Source of the DNA: Trissonchulus latispiculum
Taxonomy: Eukaryota > Nematoda > Enoplea > Enoplida > Ironidae
Direction: 5' to 3'
Assembly: GCA_030248195.1 (NCBI GenBank)
Contig: JASAND010028036.1
Location: 1 to 64,000, forward strand
Length of the DNA: 64,000 nucleotides
In this document: one piece after another, positions 13,901-22,699 of the stretch
Layout: each line of letters starts with the position of its first letter
Numbering within the stretch: position 1 is the first letter of the stretch
Made by a program: the position numbers and the translations under genes
Notes under the pieces: generated by a model
The model's database searches: none
Told to the model about the DNA's origin: nothing
What the model saw: only the letters and a program-made list of their open reading frames with translations

Positions 13901-16900
13901 TGAAGACTTTCAAAACTTCAAATTGTCGCTTTATGGAGGCTTTTCTCTGGAATATCTGAACAAACTAGTTCAAATGTTTGAAAATTTATTTCGCACGCAA
14001 TATGCGTAGTAGGCTACGACTAGATTTTACACTAAACTTTTTAAAAGTTTCCGGCTTCGTCGTACTTTTTTACCTAAAATGTTTAATGTTTCGAGAAAAT
14101 CTGGCAAAATGTTTTCTAAGAGTGGCAGTTTTTGGTGCAAATAAAGAATTAATAAAGAATCACAGTTTTTAATAAAATTGTTGTTGTTAAAAACTCATTT
14201 ATTGTTGAAGTGCAATCAACCCTGTGTGGAATGTTTTATTTTTTGTTGTTTTCTTTCTGATTTATGACATTTTCCTTGAGTATAATACAAAATTAACAAA
14301 ATGTAATGCTATCTTTATGAACAGAAAACGAGAAGCTCTCGTCTTGTGAATGACCTTAGTTTCCTAAAATCCAAAATCATTCATTTTGACAGAAATCAGT
14401 CGTATCTCTACACCTGCAAATTTTAGTTCAAGGTACAAACTCCCTCAAAATTTTTGGGACAAGCCCCCCATGACCCGGATCTAAGGTTAATGTTTTTCAA
14501 CAACGTTTTGACACGTTGGATTCAGCAAGTATGGCATATTTGGGACGACTTATCTATACGCAATTTTTCGATGCTAGTATATTGAAATTTTGTGTCAAAA
14601 AGTGGTAATTATTGAAAAATCAACTTTCAAATTTTGAAAAATTACTTTTACAACTTTAAAGCAGACGCCTAAGCGGTACCAAAGATAAAATACGAAAAAA
14701 ATTTTATCAAGTACTGAGCGAGCAGTAGTTGTCAAAGTTGGATAAGCGGCGAAGATCGAAGGATTTTCAATATCGAAAAATGCCAATACAATATTAAAAC
14801 CGGTTCCGATTTTCTTCGTTCTTGCGTCATTTGCGTGTTTTCAGATGGGGAAAATTGTTCTGAAAGAAAGAAATTTTTAGCATGCGTATTCCGGAGAAAA
14901 GCTTCGATAAACCAATGTTTTGAAATTCTTTAAACTTTTCCTCTTATCATGACACCTTAGAAATTATATATGTTGTGGGCTCCGATGAATATGATGCCTG
15001 AATATTTGTTTGTATATGTCTGTTCCAATCGTGATTATCCTGTACAGGTTAGCCCCATGCCCCTTCAGAAATTCACCTTTGCTCAATTCTTCATTTAGCC
15101 AACGACCAAAACGATCCCATTCAAGCCGTCCATAGAATTGTCGTATACACAACTTCGCTCTGGCCCTGAGTTTAGCAAACAATCCTTCAAAAGTACTGCA
15201 ATCGTTGTAAATTCTCAGCGTTTGTATTTAAGACTGAAGTTCGTAGAATATCGTCTTCTGCAGAGCCATGCGAAGATGACAGTGGTGAAGACAACCAAAC
15301 GTTTGCTTATTCTCAAGAAGTAAGGGATGATAATTTTATAGTGCAAAGAAATAAATTGTCTGTGATCCGAAAAATTTGAACTTGTCATACTTATTCCAGA
15401 ACTTGTCATACTTCCAGAGTACATCAAAAGTAATGATAAGAGTTCGCCACAAGGCATGCTTTACATTGTCAAAGCTACAACTAAACTGTGTTCGCTAACG
15501 GCTGACTCCCGCAAAATAAATCCATCACTTCAAAAGGATTTGCTCGCTATGTTTGTGTTCTAATGCTCGAATCAGGCACAACACTTGCACACACACACGC
15601 ACACACACACACCTTTTGCTCTGATAACAAAGAATATGTTTAGAGGCATACACTTATCATTATGGACTGGTAAGATTAATCTTAATGCTTTAGCTCTGCC
15701 AACGTCAGTGCATGAGCGAAAAAGCCTTCAATACATGCGGATGCGTTGACTCGAACTACAATGCAGAAGCAAATTACAGAAGACACATTTGTCAAGTGGG
15801 CGGTTAGCATTTATTTTTAAATATGTTGAACACTGTTGCTTGAAAAAGTCCAAGATACACTCTAGCTTTCACTGAACGTTCGCTGTTATTGTTTCCCACT
15901 AACACTTTCTCAGATAATGTTTGTCAATATCTAGCATAGAATGCAGGATTATCTCAAGTGTTCACAAACTGATGACGTAAGCAAGTTGGTTTTAGTCGTT
16001 GCTTAAACCTGGATCCAACAACATTTCTTAGATTCGTAAAGTAATGTGCTCAGTCATGGGCAGTACAGAAGAGAACTTTCCATGTCCCCATGCCAGCAAA
16101 TTGCAGAAAGGGCAAGCCGCCACGTAATTTTGACAATACTAATTTTAATTCCCACTTTGACATCTTTTCCATTTCCCTACTTCGCCTACTGATTATTTTG
16201 AATAATGTATTAAACTAATGTCGTTTCGCTTCTATCGATTGGCGTTTCAATAATGTGGTTGGTAATGGCAAAACAATCACAATATTATTTTTAACTAGTC
16301 ATTTTCTGCGTTTAAAAATTTTAAATTAAATTGAGCTCCGAACTCATTTTTGTGCCGCAATCTGTACTGTACTGCAGGCTTGCATCGTTTCAATGAACAA
16401 GTGTGAAGAGTGCTGTAGAATCGTTCCTTTCTTAAAACCTACATTGTTTATAGTTCCTATATGGTTTGTATTGCGGCTATTTCAATGGCATTATGTAATT
16501 ACCCTAATAATAAGCTAGTATCAGCAAGAGTTCATAATAACTAAGAGTGTGACAAGCGTCACACTCTTAGTTATTAGGCTGGGTACATCATCTGCTCGAT
16601 AACGGCTGACCTCCCATAAATAAGTACCTAGTACACATTCGTGTACCATCACTCGATTGTATGTTTATGTGTTGAAGCGCGAAAGTGGTCAGCTGCTGAT
16701 AGAACAGTTTAGGCTTCAACGCATAAACATACAAGCGTATGCTGGTACGCAAATGTGTAAGTATTTACATTTAGGATCACTGGGGTCCAGTTTATGTAGG
16801 AGGGTCAGCCGTTACCGTGCAGATGATGTCCCATCCCAATAACTAAGAGTGTAACGCTTGTCACATTCTTAGTTATTATGTACTCTTGATATTAGGTAAG

Positions 16901-19900
16901 CGTAATACGTTAGAGAAATTGTGGTTAAGATTAGTGATTGTCGTTAACCCACCTAAAAAGTTAAAACGTGGCAGATTTCTTTGATCGTGAAATTTATACT
17001 GTTATACTTAACGTAGGAAGCATTGTCAAAATTTAAAAATGCCCACCAACATCGGTTCTATAGGAGAAAAGAAATTTTGCAGATTTTAAAATTAATTTCT
17101 GAAGTTCCTCTGTTTACGCTGTTACTTTTGGGCAGATGGTGAAACCACATCAGACGTGTAATTGTAAATAATGATCTTTTTTATTATTTGGTAAAAGTGA
17201 AACATAATGGAAGGTTTATGCTTATGGTTTTAATCAAAATACTGTGCTGACCATTAATACCGATGTTGTCTTAAATAGTAATTATTATCCGTTATGGTGT
17301 CCCTGCAGCCAGGTTTTTCAAAAATGGAATCACTTGCAGTTTTATATGAGTCTTTGAAAAACATTTCGTTGACATTCTTGTCTGAAAATTTGTGTAGATT
17401 AAGCTGTCACCGGCGCAGACCACGAATTAGACTAACTAATTGTTAACAAATTTCAGAGTTGTGCGTGGAGAGTCACTTTGAAGATTTTTTGCTGCAGTGT
17501 CATTGTTTAATACCGTGTTGGTAAGTTCTTGACAAGGTTCAGCACCGCATTAGTTCGGTGCTCCATCCTTTTTCACCATACCGCAATTAACTTATATTGG
17601 CCTTTTCGACGCCAATTTAGGTATTCCTTGTGGAATCAATTTTGTCAAAGATTGTTCAGCAGCTACAATCTTTTATAAGCGTTTCTTTAGTATATTGGAA
17701 ACACGAGAAATGTTTCAAGATTTGAGCATCGAGTTCTATTTTGGACAACTGGTCTCACCCGTGACCTCAAATCCTCCGTTATGCGTCACACTCCCTGCAA
17801 CAAAGGCAAAAACTATGCTATGTGTGCTAATAACTTACCCCCAACAAATTGACCCCCATCTCACACCGCCACTTTATGGATATGGGGGTCTCTCACTCGT
17901 TCAGTATAGTTTGTACACCTATGTGTTAAGCATGCACGCCTGTACGCTCTACCCAAACGGGGCTCTTGTAAATTTCAGTGTGTACTGATACAAAGCTGTG
18001 AGCGATCCTCGTTTGATAACCTTCTACCTTGCTTCAAGGACCCCTCTTCCTGCAGTTCCCGCTGTACTCCAAGAATCATACTCTTTGCACATAGCAATTT
18101 CCTATTCCTACTCAATTTGTCGACTTCCCCCGAAAGAGGTTTGTTTAAATGAAGATTTGAGTATTTTAAATTCACATAATGTAACAGCTTGTCAATCTAT
18201 TTTAGGGAGATACTCTTCAAAATGTTGCTTACAACTATACCTCACAAGTCCGAAAATGTAATACTTGTTTGCTTCGCATACTGTCAGAATCTTTATTTCA
18301 TTACATTACATTCGTTATTCTAAGATATGTGACTTTAAGAAGCATAACAATACTGATTTTGTTGGCGATGAGAGCAAAAAGCTAAGACAACATGCAACTC
18401 TCGAAAACTGTTTAACATTGCGAAATGAAAGGCTCGTGTACTGCAAACTACAAAGTGTACATTTGATTTTGTATCTTTTGAAATTCAATCACAACGACTT
18501 TTTGCACATTGCTAACAGATGACAGTTAGAGGGTAAGTTAATTTGTGAATGTTACTCATTTCAACAACTCAACAATCTAAACAAAACATTTTCCTCCAGC
18601 TTTCTTTTCATCTGCACTCTAAAGAGTCCTTCTTGCTTACTTATTTCGGCGGTTACGCTACTGTTCTACTGTTCCCCTGTAACTTTTCTTGCTTGATACA
18701 GTGATTAACACTCTCGCTGCCACGTGGTTTTTGGAAATCCGCCCCCGCATGCCAAATCTATATCTCGTTACTTACACATCTCCAGAAAGCCATCTCGGCA
18801 CTGTACTGCTCGAAATTTTGAGCTGATTTCAATTCCGTTGCCAGAATGCCATCGCCCAAATAAGGGCGATGGCGTGCTGTTAAACACGAACTATCTGAGT
18901 GCCAATCGCCCAGTGGTGAGCGATGGCTAATATTAGGGAAATTGCCATTTCCTGTAACTGGGCGTTAGATTTCACCACTACAATCTGGGCATTGAAGCAA
19001 AACATGAACACAGAAGCGTGATAGGACGCTAAGGCTGCTGTACATTTTACGGGGACAGAAACCCCAGCAGTGCGTTAATTGCCGTTTTCCACCTCGGTCA
19101 AAACTCAGAGACAATAGAGAACTGAGAAGGGTAGGTAAAAGGTAATGGCCTTAACGACAGCCCCCGTAAAATAAATAGACAAGTAAAATCTGTCCCCGCA
19201 TACTAAATGGAGTTTAGGAAAATTTAAAACTTTCGTTAAGTTAAGTTATGTAATACCTAGTCTTAAACATTTTAATTTCAATTTGTATATTTAAAATAAT
19301 TTTTAGAGTTTCATATTCTAATTAACTTTTAATTTGATGTAATAGTAAAGCTACTTTTAAAATGGAAATACTATTTAATAATTATTTAATCTTAACTAAT
19401 AAGGGTTATAATGCAGAACGCAGAGAAACAGTCACTTTTTCAGTTGTATGGAAATTCTACGATGTAAAGTTTTGATTTTACTTATAAAGACAGTTTTAGT
19501 GCGTGTTCCTTGAAAAACAGGAATTTTGTAAGTTAAGGATGTCGTTCGTTTCTCAGTGTAATTATTAAAATGTCATTTTCATAAAGTCTATTTAGTGTGC
19601 AGTGACAGATTTCACTTTTCTATTCATTTTACGGGGACAGTAGTTGAGGTCATTGTCTTTGACCTACCCTTCTCAGCACTCTATTGTCTCTGAGTTTTGA
19701 CTTAAGTGGGAAAATGGCAATTAACGCACTCCAGGGTTTTCTGTCCCCGTAAAATGTACAACAGCCGGACGCTAAATACTATCTTTTTTCAGATTGTATC
19801 TTAGATTCTTTGTTCTGCTTATAGATTTCAAGTGAAATTTTGCCTTCTATTGTCGATTTTATATATAGTGAAGGGATTAGATCATTCGTACGAGTAAAGC

Positions 19901-21636
19901 TGGCTACAGGTGTGGCAGAATCATAACAAACAGGGTTGAAATGCTTCATGAGTTGTGGGAATCTCTGTTAACCAAAATTTCTGTTTATAATCTTTTGTCC
20001 GATCCAACCGAATCGAATTGGTCTTGGACATGGTGAAATTTCTAATATCTGTTTGATTGGAGGAATATAAAATGAAGCTAACAGTTTTAGAGAAAGTAAG
20101 CATCCTAATCGCGTGTATATTCGTCATCCTGAGCGTTATTTCTGAGTTTACTTTCCTTTTCAAATTCCACATTACTGCAACTTGGAATTTGAATTTCGGT
20201 GTGAAAATGGGACATCAAAAAGTTCAGAAATTTCATTGTTCTGCTATATTTTTAAGTGTTTCATAATTTGTGCTGTCTCTATTTACAACGTAAGCGATTT
20301 CTGTGAGTTTGAATCGTCTTCTAGAAGTAGAAAGTTTGAGCACGCAATATCAACCGAGATTAGCTAAAAGTCCAAAAGTACCAATCTACGGGCCTTACTA
20401 GCACGCCAAAGTGGCATTGCATTCCATTATTACCATGCCAGTTAGATTTCTACTCAATTGAAAATATGTCTGCTTATCGCCCATATATGGGCGATGGCAT
20501 GCTATGCCAAACCGGTCATCGCCCATATGTGGGCGATTGGCAGCGAGAGTGTTAATTAATGAAATAGGAAGCGAAACAAAAAGATCATGGAAATAAATTG
20601 AGAAATCTGTCACTACTAACGAAATTTCATATTTTATTTCTCCTCTAAGCCACTTTTAATCCCAGTAGCACGATGAGGTTTAAACATACGTTAAACCTTC
20701 AGCCAGTTATTATAGTTATAAAAATTATTTTTAAATTGTGTACTATTACTACAACTACTACTACTGCAATCATGTACTATTTATCTACTGACGTTTAAAT
20801 ACGAAGTGATGACAATGAAAGAAAGAAATAGATCAAAGCTTAGGACCGAGGTGCATGCTGAAATAGGATTAAATTCAAGAATTTGGTCCTTTTTTATCGC
20901 TGAACTAAGCTTTAATCCGTTCAATTCGCTGTTTTTAAAGCGGGTTAGCTCTAGCTAACCCCATTTAATCATAAAATAAATGTACCTATTGATTTCGGAT
21001 GCAATTTAAACTTTCTCTATGAGGTTGAAACATGACTACATCTGAACATCTGAAAAGTTCTAAACTCAAACAAATATTATTTTTAAGAACTGACAGCATA
21101 TTTTGACTTCTTTTCATGATTAGCACGGAATACGCTAAGGTGAACATTTACATGGCACAACATTTCAAAGAAATAATTGAAGAATACAGAGTGACAACGG
21201 TATGTTTCATAGTTTTTGTATAGCTTTGGCATCTTGGTGGGACTAAATTAACATATGAAGATTCAAAATCTAAAATAGCTGACTTGATCTAGACATTATC
21301 GTCATCACGTCTTTTCTGCACTCTTCTAATCCCGTTGCTATTTATGCCACGCAAAAAAGAGTGCTGAAATGGGAATTACCAGATCACGCTTCAGGCCACT
21401 CTGAAGTTAAGCAGTTCCTAGTGACTCGATCTAAAGGCATTCAACCACCAATTTGCGTATAGCCTAGTATGTGCTATTTTATATGTATTTGACAGCTTCA
21501 GCAGCTCATTGCAAAAGTTTCAAATCAACTGATCCTTTGGACTGGATTTACATTCATTGCCATGGCCACATGGATGCAATATTTTTCTATGGCTTGCGCA
21601 GATACTCTATTAGACAACAAACCGGAAGCGCTATGA
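1719..21636 (+). CDS. DEG/ENaC-type (degenerin/epithelial sodium channel family) subunit, about 14 exons
   Basis: Family members are trimeric sodium channels of the plasma membrane, each subunit having two membrane segments and a large Cys-rich extracellular domain. Exons assembled by phase show TM1 (IHWLLFSWILFVLAFTGFIG), the post-TM1 signature FPSVTVCSVNPYKASKL, the first Cys block with MFGKCFTI, the EFPFPDRYGV segment, the YSQE..C...C block with CGC, the SYSLHIAIS segment, AKVNIYMAQHF and a TM2-like LILWTGFTFIAM followed by TGA. This order is exactly that of the family. Several junctions fit perfectly in phase (2647-2791, 10462 to 15319), while those around 3003-3123, 16378 and 18257-21124 remain uncertain. 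TM2 is divergent: the usual Gly-x-Ser reads GFT and the following conserved acidic residue is missing. A second gene lies within its introns. Possible AATAAA at 21818-21823. The family call is strong; ligand and ion selectivity cannot be inferred. Confidence 0.75.
2431..2529 (+). CDS. DEG/ENaC exon 2: FPSVTVC signature
   Basis: Acceptor TTTCAG, donor GCA|GTAAGC, phase 0 to 0, 33 codons. It carries FPSVTVCSVNPYKASKL, matching the FPAVTICNxNPF block that follows TM1 throughout the family; this is the strongest single family marker in the gene. Confidence 0.8.
2647..2791 (+). CDS. DEG/ENaC exon 3
   Basis: Acceptor TTACAG; the frame stays open to TCAG|GTACTT and ends in phase 1. The polar, low-hydrophobicity product corresponds to the variable finger region after the FPxVT block. 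An earlier donor AAG|GTATCA at 2745 is possible, but the later one fits the phase of the next exons. Confidence 0.6.
3003..3123 (+). CDS. DEG/ENaC candidate exon 4 (possibly alternative)
   Basis: Acceptor TTAAAG; it opens in phase 1, compatible with exon 3, and encodes WNDYIRLDTLLNFPRYQL plus an NNTS glycosylation site. The only good donor (GA|GTAATT) leaves phase 2, which does not fit the exon at 10462. Either it is an alternative exon, a neighbouring exon is missed, or the donor is wrong. Confidence 0.4.
3524..9903 (+). CDS. Predicted secreted protein: two 8-Cys domains plus Ser/Thr-rich mucin-like repeats
   Basis: Four exons are proposed: 3524 or 3534-3875, 6465-6788, 6834-6923 and 8207-9903, all joined in phase 1. 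Exons 1 and 2 each encode a copy of a domain starting W-x-[LI]-[AS] and continuing C-x3-C, C, C, C, C, ending C-x-C (CLC in the first, CGC in the second). Spacing is similar: about 28-30 residues from Cys3 to Cys4 and 21-22 from Cys4 to Cys5. The last exon gives about 565 residues rich in Thr and Ser with almost no Cys, no membrane segment and a normal stop. The W..LA..G.xC...C start recalls the Cys-rich tail of MGAT5-type glycosyltransferases, but that link is weak. The start may be the ATG at 3524 (MFFSVSPLLIS, a short signal-like stretch) or an unseen upstream exon spliced at 3534. It lies wholly inside an intron of the channel gene on the same strand. Function unknown. Confidence 0.6.
3534..3875 (+). 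CDS. Cys-rich domain 1 exon
   Basis: Acceptor TTTTTTCAG at 3525-3533 and donor AATG|GTAGGT, phase 1 in and out. The domain runs from KVWTLSKGNDNCDNAC to ERLCLCKP with eight Cys. If translation starts at 3524 the apparent acceptor is coincidental. The element at 3884-4899 begins only 8 bases after the donor. Confidence 0.6.
3884..4899. mobile_element. TTAA-flanked non-autonomous element, copy 1
   Basis: TTAA at both ends, with termini TTAAGGTGCTGGTTTCC and GGATACCACCACCTTAA that are near inverse complements. A close copy of nearly equal length is at 48206-49218. TTAA target choice is typical of piggyBac-type transposition, but no transposase is encoded. It sits within the intron of the Cys-rich gene. 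Confidence 0.7.
4900..6464. other. Intron sequence of the Cys-rich gene
   Basis: No supported exon or RNA gene. Short ORFs here lack family resemblance. A short (GTTT)n run is at about 5716-5736. Confidence 0.4.
6465..6788 (+). CDS. Cys-rich domain 2 exon
   Basis: Acceptor GGATTTAG, donor GTTG|GTTCGT, phase 1 in and out, joining AATG to GAATTG. It encodes RVWILATSFGQPCSEAC through LRACGCVG, a second copy of the 8-Cys domain with one extra Cys. One potential N-glycosylation site (NITC) and another (NTTI) are present. Confidence 0.6.
6834..6923 (+). CDS. Short linker exon of the Cys-rich gene
   Basis: Acceptor CCTACAG, donor CAGG|GTTCGA, phase 1 in and out, 90 bases. It encodes DKIPVVPMIVRNRSCGSMPA and a little more. 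The 45-base gap before it has no stop and is in frame, so exon 2 and this exon could also be one continuous coding block ending at the TAA near 6989. Confidence 0.4.
7479..7852. mobile_element. PIF/Harbinger-like MITE with TTA target duplication
   Basis: Termini CGGCCGGTTGTACTAAATCT and AGATTTGGTGCAACCAGCTG-type inverse repeats, flanked by TTA at 7476-7478 and 7853-7855. Repeated CTGACTAACATCTAATTA motifs lie inside. A 3-bp TTA duplication is typical of the PIF/Harbinger superfamily. Non-coding, 374 bases. Confidence 0.65.
8207..9903 (+). CDS. Ser/Thr-rich repeat exon (mucin-like), terminal exon
   Basis: Acceptor TATTACAG with phase 1 entry (G|GA), open for about 565 codons to TAG at 9901-9903. 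Composition is dominated by Thr and Ser with few Cys (a CSTGIC pair near the C-terminus). Degenerate repeats of roughly 65 residues can be seen, marked by K-x-S-x-GY near the start and TTKSITxTLxxAI or ATKATTILANLV near the end. Such regions are usually heavily O-glycosylated and extended. No GPI signal or TM helix is seen at the end. Confidence 0.65.
9952..9957 (+). other. Candidate polyadenylation signal AATAAA
   Basis: AATAAA about 50 bases after the stop of the mucin-like exon, supporting a separate transcript end inside the channel intron. Confidence 0.5.
10462..10605 (+). CDS. DEG/ENaC exon 5: first extracellular Cys block
   Basis: Acceptor GACATTTCAG, donor CCAG|GTTAGT. It enters in phase 1, which fits exon 3 directly. 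The product ends APLLFSYGETIKDCHMFGEK plus C, matching the family's LLxCxFxGxxC block. Also has an NFT glycosylation site. Confidence 0.75.
10735..10827 (+). CDS. DEG/ENaC exon 6: GKCFTI block
   Basis: Acceptor TTAATTTAG, donor AACG|GTACGT, phase 1 to 1. Encodes EEFRSDMFGKCFTIHATKDR, corresponding to the conserved F...YGNCYTFN segment. Confidence 0.75.
11115..11260. repeat. Short GC-rich tandem repeat upstream of the gypsy protease
   Basis: About three imperfect copies of a unit of roughly 50 bases containing GCGCAAAA, GCCAAAAAACCGGCC and GGCGGGG. The run stays open in one frame into the protease-like segment, so it could be a repeat-bearing gag remnant; that is inference. Confidence 0.5.
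11262..13200 (+). pseudogene. Ty3/gypsy retrotransposon relic (protease and integrase; reverse transcriptase missing)
   Basis: Decayed LTR-retrotransposon polyprotein. An aspartic protease active-site motif ELDTGAGLTIIP lies at about 11346-11382. Next, after frame breaks, comes the start of the pol region (GPPLFGRNW near 11570). The reverse transcriptase and RNase H are absent. At about 11947-12075 there is an integrase HHCC finger (LHAGHHGITKTKTLDRQLSW and CSQC). The integrase core follows at 12107-12538 with VDAFSNWPEV and CADN, and NEEAASFIRTLK where the catalytic Glu is expected. The C-terminal tail continues past a 382-base insertion at 12623-13004. Stops and frameshifts are frequent and no LTR pair was seen, so the copy is dead. 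Confidence 0.8.
12623..13004. mobile_element. 382-bp insertion in the gypsy integrase tail, 9-bp target duplication
   Basis: GGGTACGTG occurs at 12614-12622 and again at 13005-13013; the integrase tail reading is continuous when the interval is skipped. Inside are repeated CCCCTTGTGG phrases (12654, 12679, 12893, 12916). No clear terminal inverted repeat or ORF; family unassigned. Confidence 0.65.
13534..13694 (+). CDS. DEG/ENaC exon 7: EFPFPDRYG segment
   Basis: Acceptor CTGTTTAG, donor TTG|GTAAGT. Entry phase 1 gives G|AA, matching exon 6. Encodes IHLNLMANLSEYLNFTMSSG and HHRREFPFPDRYGVLIVSGY, equivalent to the family's GLxLxLNxxxxEY and YPxPxxxGxxxxPG blocks. Confidence 0.8.
14555..14800. 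repeat. Diverged fragment of the 41.7-43.0 kb palindromic element
   Basis: GTGTCAAAAAGTGGTAATTA, the CTTTCAAATTTTGAAAAA run and GTCAAAGTTGGATAAGCGGC correspond in order to about 42568-42740. Only one arm is present. Surrounding 13695-15175 is otherwise intron sequence with no feature seen. Confidence 0.5.
15176..15319 (+). CDS. DEG/ENaC exon 8: TEVRRISSSAEPCEDD segment
   Basis: Acceptor CCTGAGTTTAG, donor GAA|GTAAGG, phase 0 to 0, 48 codons. FKTEVRRISSSAEPC and TFAYSQE match the family's xRLPxPYGxC and YSxxxC transition. Confidence 0.65.
15415..15612. repeat. Truncated copy of the CAAGAGTACATAAT foldback MITE with (CA)n
   Basis: CAGAGTACATCAAAAGTAATGATAAGAGT and the downstream GCTAACGGCTGACTCCCGC and GCTATGTTTGTGTTCTAA phrases match one arm of the family at 33231, 41547 and 60568. 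The second arm is missing and the copy ends in a CA repeat at about 15588-15612. Confidence 0.55.
15694..15795 (+). CDS. DEG/ENaC exon 9: C-x3-C and CGC block
   Basis: Acceptor ATGCTTTAG. Encodes LCQRQCMSEKAFNTCGCVD, the family's CxxxCxxxxxxxxCxC block, completing YSQE from exon 8. Donor is CAA|GTGGGC (phase 0, end 15795) or GGCG|GTTAGC (phase 1, end 15802); both fit some downstream exon. Confidence 0.7.
16378..16400 (+). CDS. DEG/ENaC candidate micro-exon
   Basis: Acceptor TACTGCAG and donor AACAA|GTGTGA would give ACIVSMN, phase 0 to 2, linking exon 9 to 18039. Continuing the frame instead gives CEECC. A 23-base exon is easily a chance match. Confidence 0.3.
16525..16888. mobile_element. 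CAAGAGTACATAAT-family foldback MITE
   Basis: Starts CAAGAGTTCATAATAACTAAG and ends CTTAGTTATTATGTACTCTTG. Terminal hairpins carrying CACTCTTAGTTATTA occur at both ends and the middle is again self-complementary. Flanking heptamers GTATCAG and ATATTAG agree at 5 of 7 positions. Confidence 0.7.
16889..18038. other. Channel intron, no feature seen
   Basis: AT-rich intron with small ORFs that lack recognisable domains and no repeat seen elsewhere in the window. Confidence 0.35.
18039..18138 (+). CDS. DEG/ENaC exon: SYSLHIAIS segment
   Basis: Acceptor CTTCAAG (or TGCAG at 18055), donor GAG|GTTTGT. Encodes AVLQESYSLHIAISYSYSI, matching the family's CxPxCxExxYxxxxSxsxxP block, although the usual Cys-x-Pro-Pro-Cys is not present in this frame. 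Confidence 0.55.
18206..18257 (+). CDS. DEG/ENaC candidate exon before the IYM segment
   Basis: Acceptor CTATTTTAG, donor AAAT|GTAATA. Encodes GDTLQNVAYNYTSQVRK with one glycosylation site. The phase-1 exit does not fit the phase-2 entry at 21124, so a small exon may be missing. Confidence 0.4.
18705..20555. mobile_element. TTAA-flanked element hosting a second insertion
   Basis: Termini TTAACACTCTCGCTGCCA and TGGCAGCGAGAGTGTTAA are perfect 18-bp inverse complements beginning and ending in TTAA. Subterminal copies of GGGCGATGGC and its complement occur at about 18845-18925 and 20475-20540. The interior is interrupted by the 19033-19766 element. No transposase is visible. Confidence 0.75.
19033..19766. 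mobile_element. Mutator-like foldback element, 9-bp target duplication
   Basis: GGACGCTAA flanks both sides (19024-19032 and 19767-19775). Termini GGCTGCTGTACATTTTACGG and its near-exact complement extend for over 100 bases. Long inverted repeats plus 9-bp duplications fit non-autonomous Mutator-like elements. The element at 1-932 is a relative. Confidence 0.75.
21124..21199 (+). CDS. DEG/ENaC exon: pre-TM2 VNIYM segment
   Basis: Acceptor CATGATTAG, donor ACG|GTATGT, exit phase 0. Encodes TEYAKVNIYMAQHFKEIIEE, matching the xVNIYYxxL block just before TM2. Confidence 0.7.
21502..21636 (+). CDS. DEG/ENaC last exon: TM2 and C-terminus
   Basis: Acceptor AGCTTCAG, phase 0 entry. Encodes LIAKVSNQLILWTGFTFIAM and a short tail ending TGA at 21634-21636. 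The LxLWxGxxFI spacing matches the TM2 start, but the upstream Gly-Gly, the Ser of Gly-x-Ser and the later acidic residue are not conserved. Confidence 0.6.
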   Translation, partial: QLIAKVSNQLILWTGFTFIAMATWMQYFSMACADTLLDNKPEAL

Positions 21637-22236
21637 TTAAAATCACCAAAAATGTGGCTCCTTTAAAAATATCATTATTCCAATTGCACACATTAGTCTT
21701 TTTATAATATGTTTTGTTACAGTAACATTACATCTACTGTCGCGCACTGGTTCCAATATCAATTGCTTTTTCATGGCTTTCGTAAACCTTCGGGGAACTT
21801 TTAGTATGCTTGTGAGCAATAAATTTTGTCAAGAACTGTGTCGAAAGAAGGAACAATGTAAAAGGTACAGCAGGCTAAGATACTGCACGTGGGCTGCCCG
21901 TTGGCCGATCATTGGACATTGGTTGTTTGCTGTTGGCTGGTCGACCGGCCAATTGGAAAATTCGCTGCTCGGTCCAACGAACGTCCAGTTGACCGGCCAA
22001 CACTATTCATTAGAATATCAATATTTAGAATTGCTGCCACAGTCTTCCATTCCATGTGTAAATATAAACGATTAGCTTTGCAAGATATGCGACTCCATGA
22101 ATATATATTTTATAATATACCTTCTAACTCTACCAAAGTCTGTTTGCCAAGTAAATATAGGTATATAGGAAACCATAATTTCGTTTGCTCCGCTTCTGCA
22201 AAAGTATTGTCCACAGTTAGCATTCGCAAAAATTTT

Positions 22237-22237
<1 letters not shown>

Positions 22238-22272
<35 letters not shown>
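22238..22272. repeat. (CA)n microsatellite
   Basis: About 16 CA units at the inner edge of the left outer arm; the mirror position on the right carries the much longer (GT)n at 29887-30059. Confidence 0.9.
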
Positions 22273-22273
<1 letters not shown>

Positions 22274-22699
22274 AAATTTGATGACCCAAAAATCGATTTC
22301 GCTCTAACTTTTGGGGTGAAAGCCTATGGTCCAAGAAACTCTGGCACAATCGCGACATTTTTTGGCCGTCCCGTTAGCGCAGGGTAGCGCTCCAAAGTTA
22401 GCTGCTGGAGCAGCCAAAACGGTATCATCACGACTTTCATTGTCGGCGGTACAAGGAAGCCCATCTAATATGAGCATATGGAGGTAGCCTAAGCATACAT
22501 AACGCGATTTGCCTCTACATTGCTTATTGGTCCTGAAATGACAACTTATTCCTGATCATATCCTACCTCAGTGACACTCGACAATTAGCATTTAAGGTGT
22601 ATAAAATTTGCTGTAGTGGAGAAACGCACACCATTTTTTCACAATTTGAACAAATATATTAGACGTATACATCCGCTGAATTTCGACTGATTCCATGAG

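Noticed and set aside
16378..16440. Frame reading CEECC as the channel's C-x-C block
   Set aside because: Cannot be joined in phase to the next exon; kept only as a low-confidence micro-exon.
20057..20266. Hydrophobic ORF considered as channel TM2
   Set aside because: It lies inside the TTAA element, lacks family motifs, and a better TM2 exon is at 21502.
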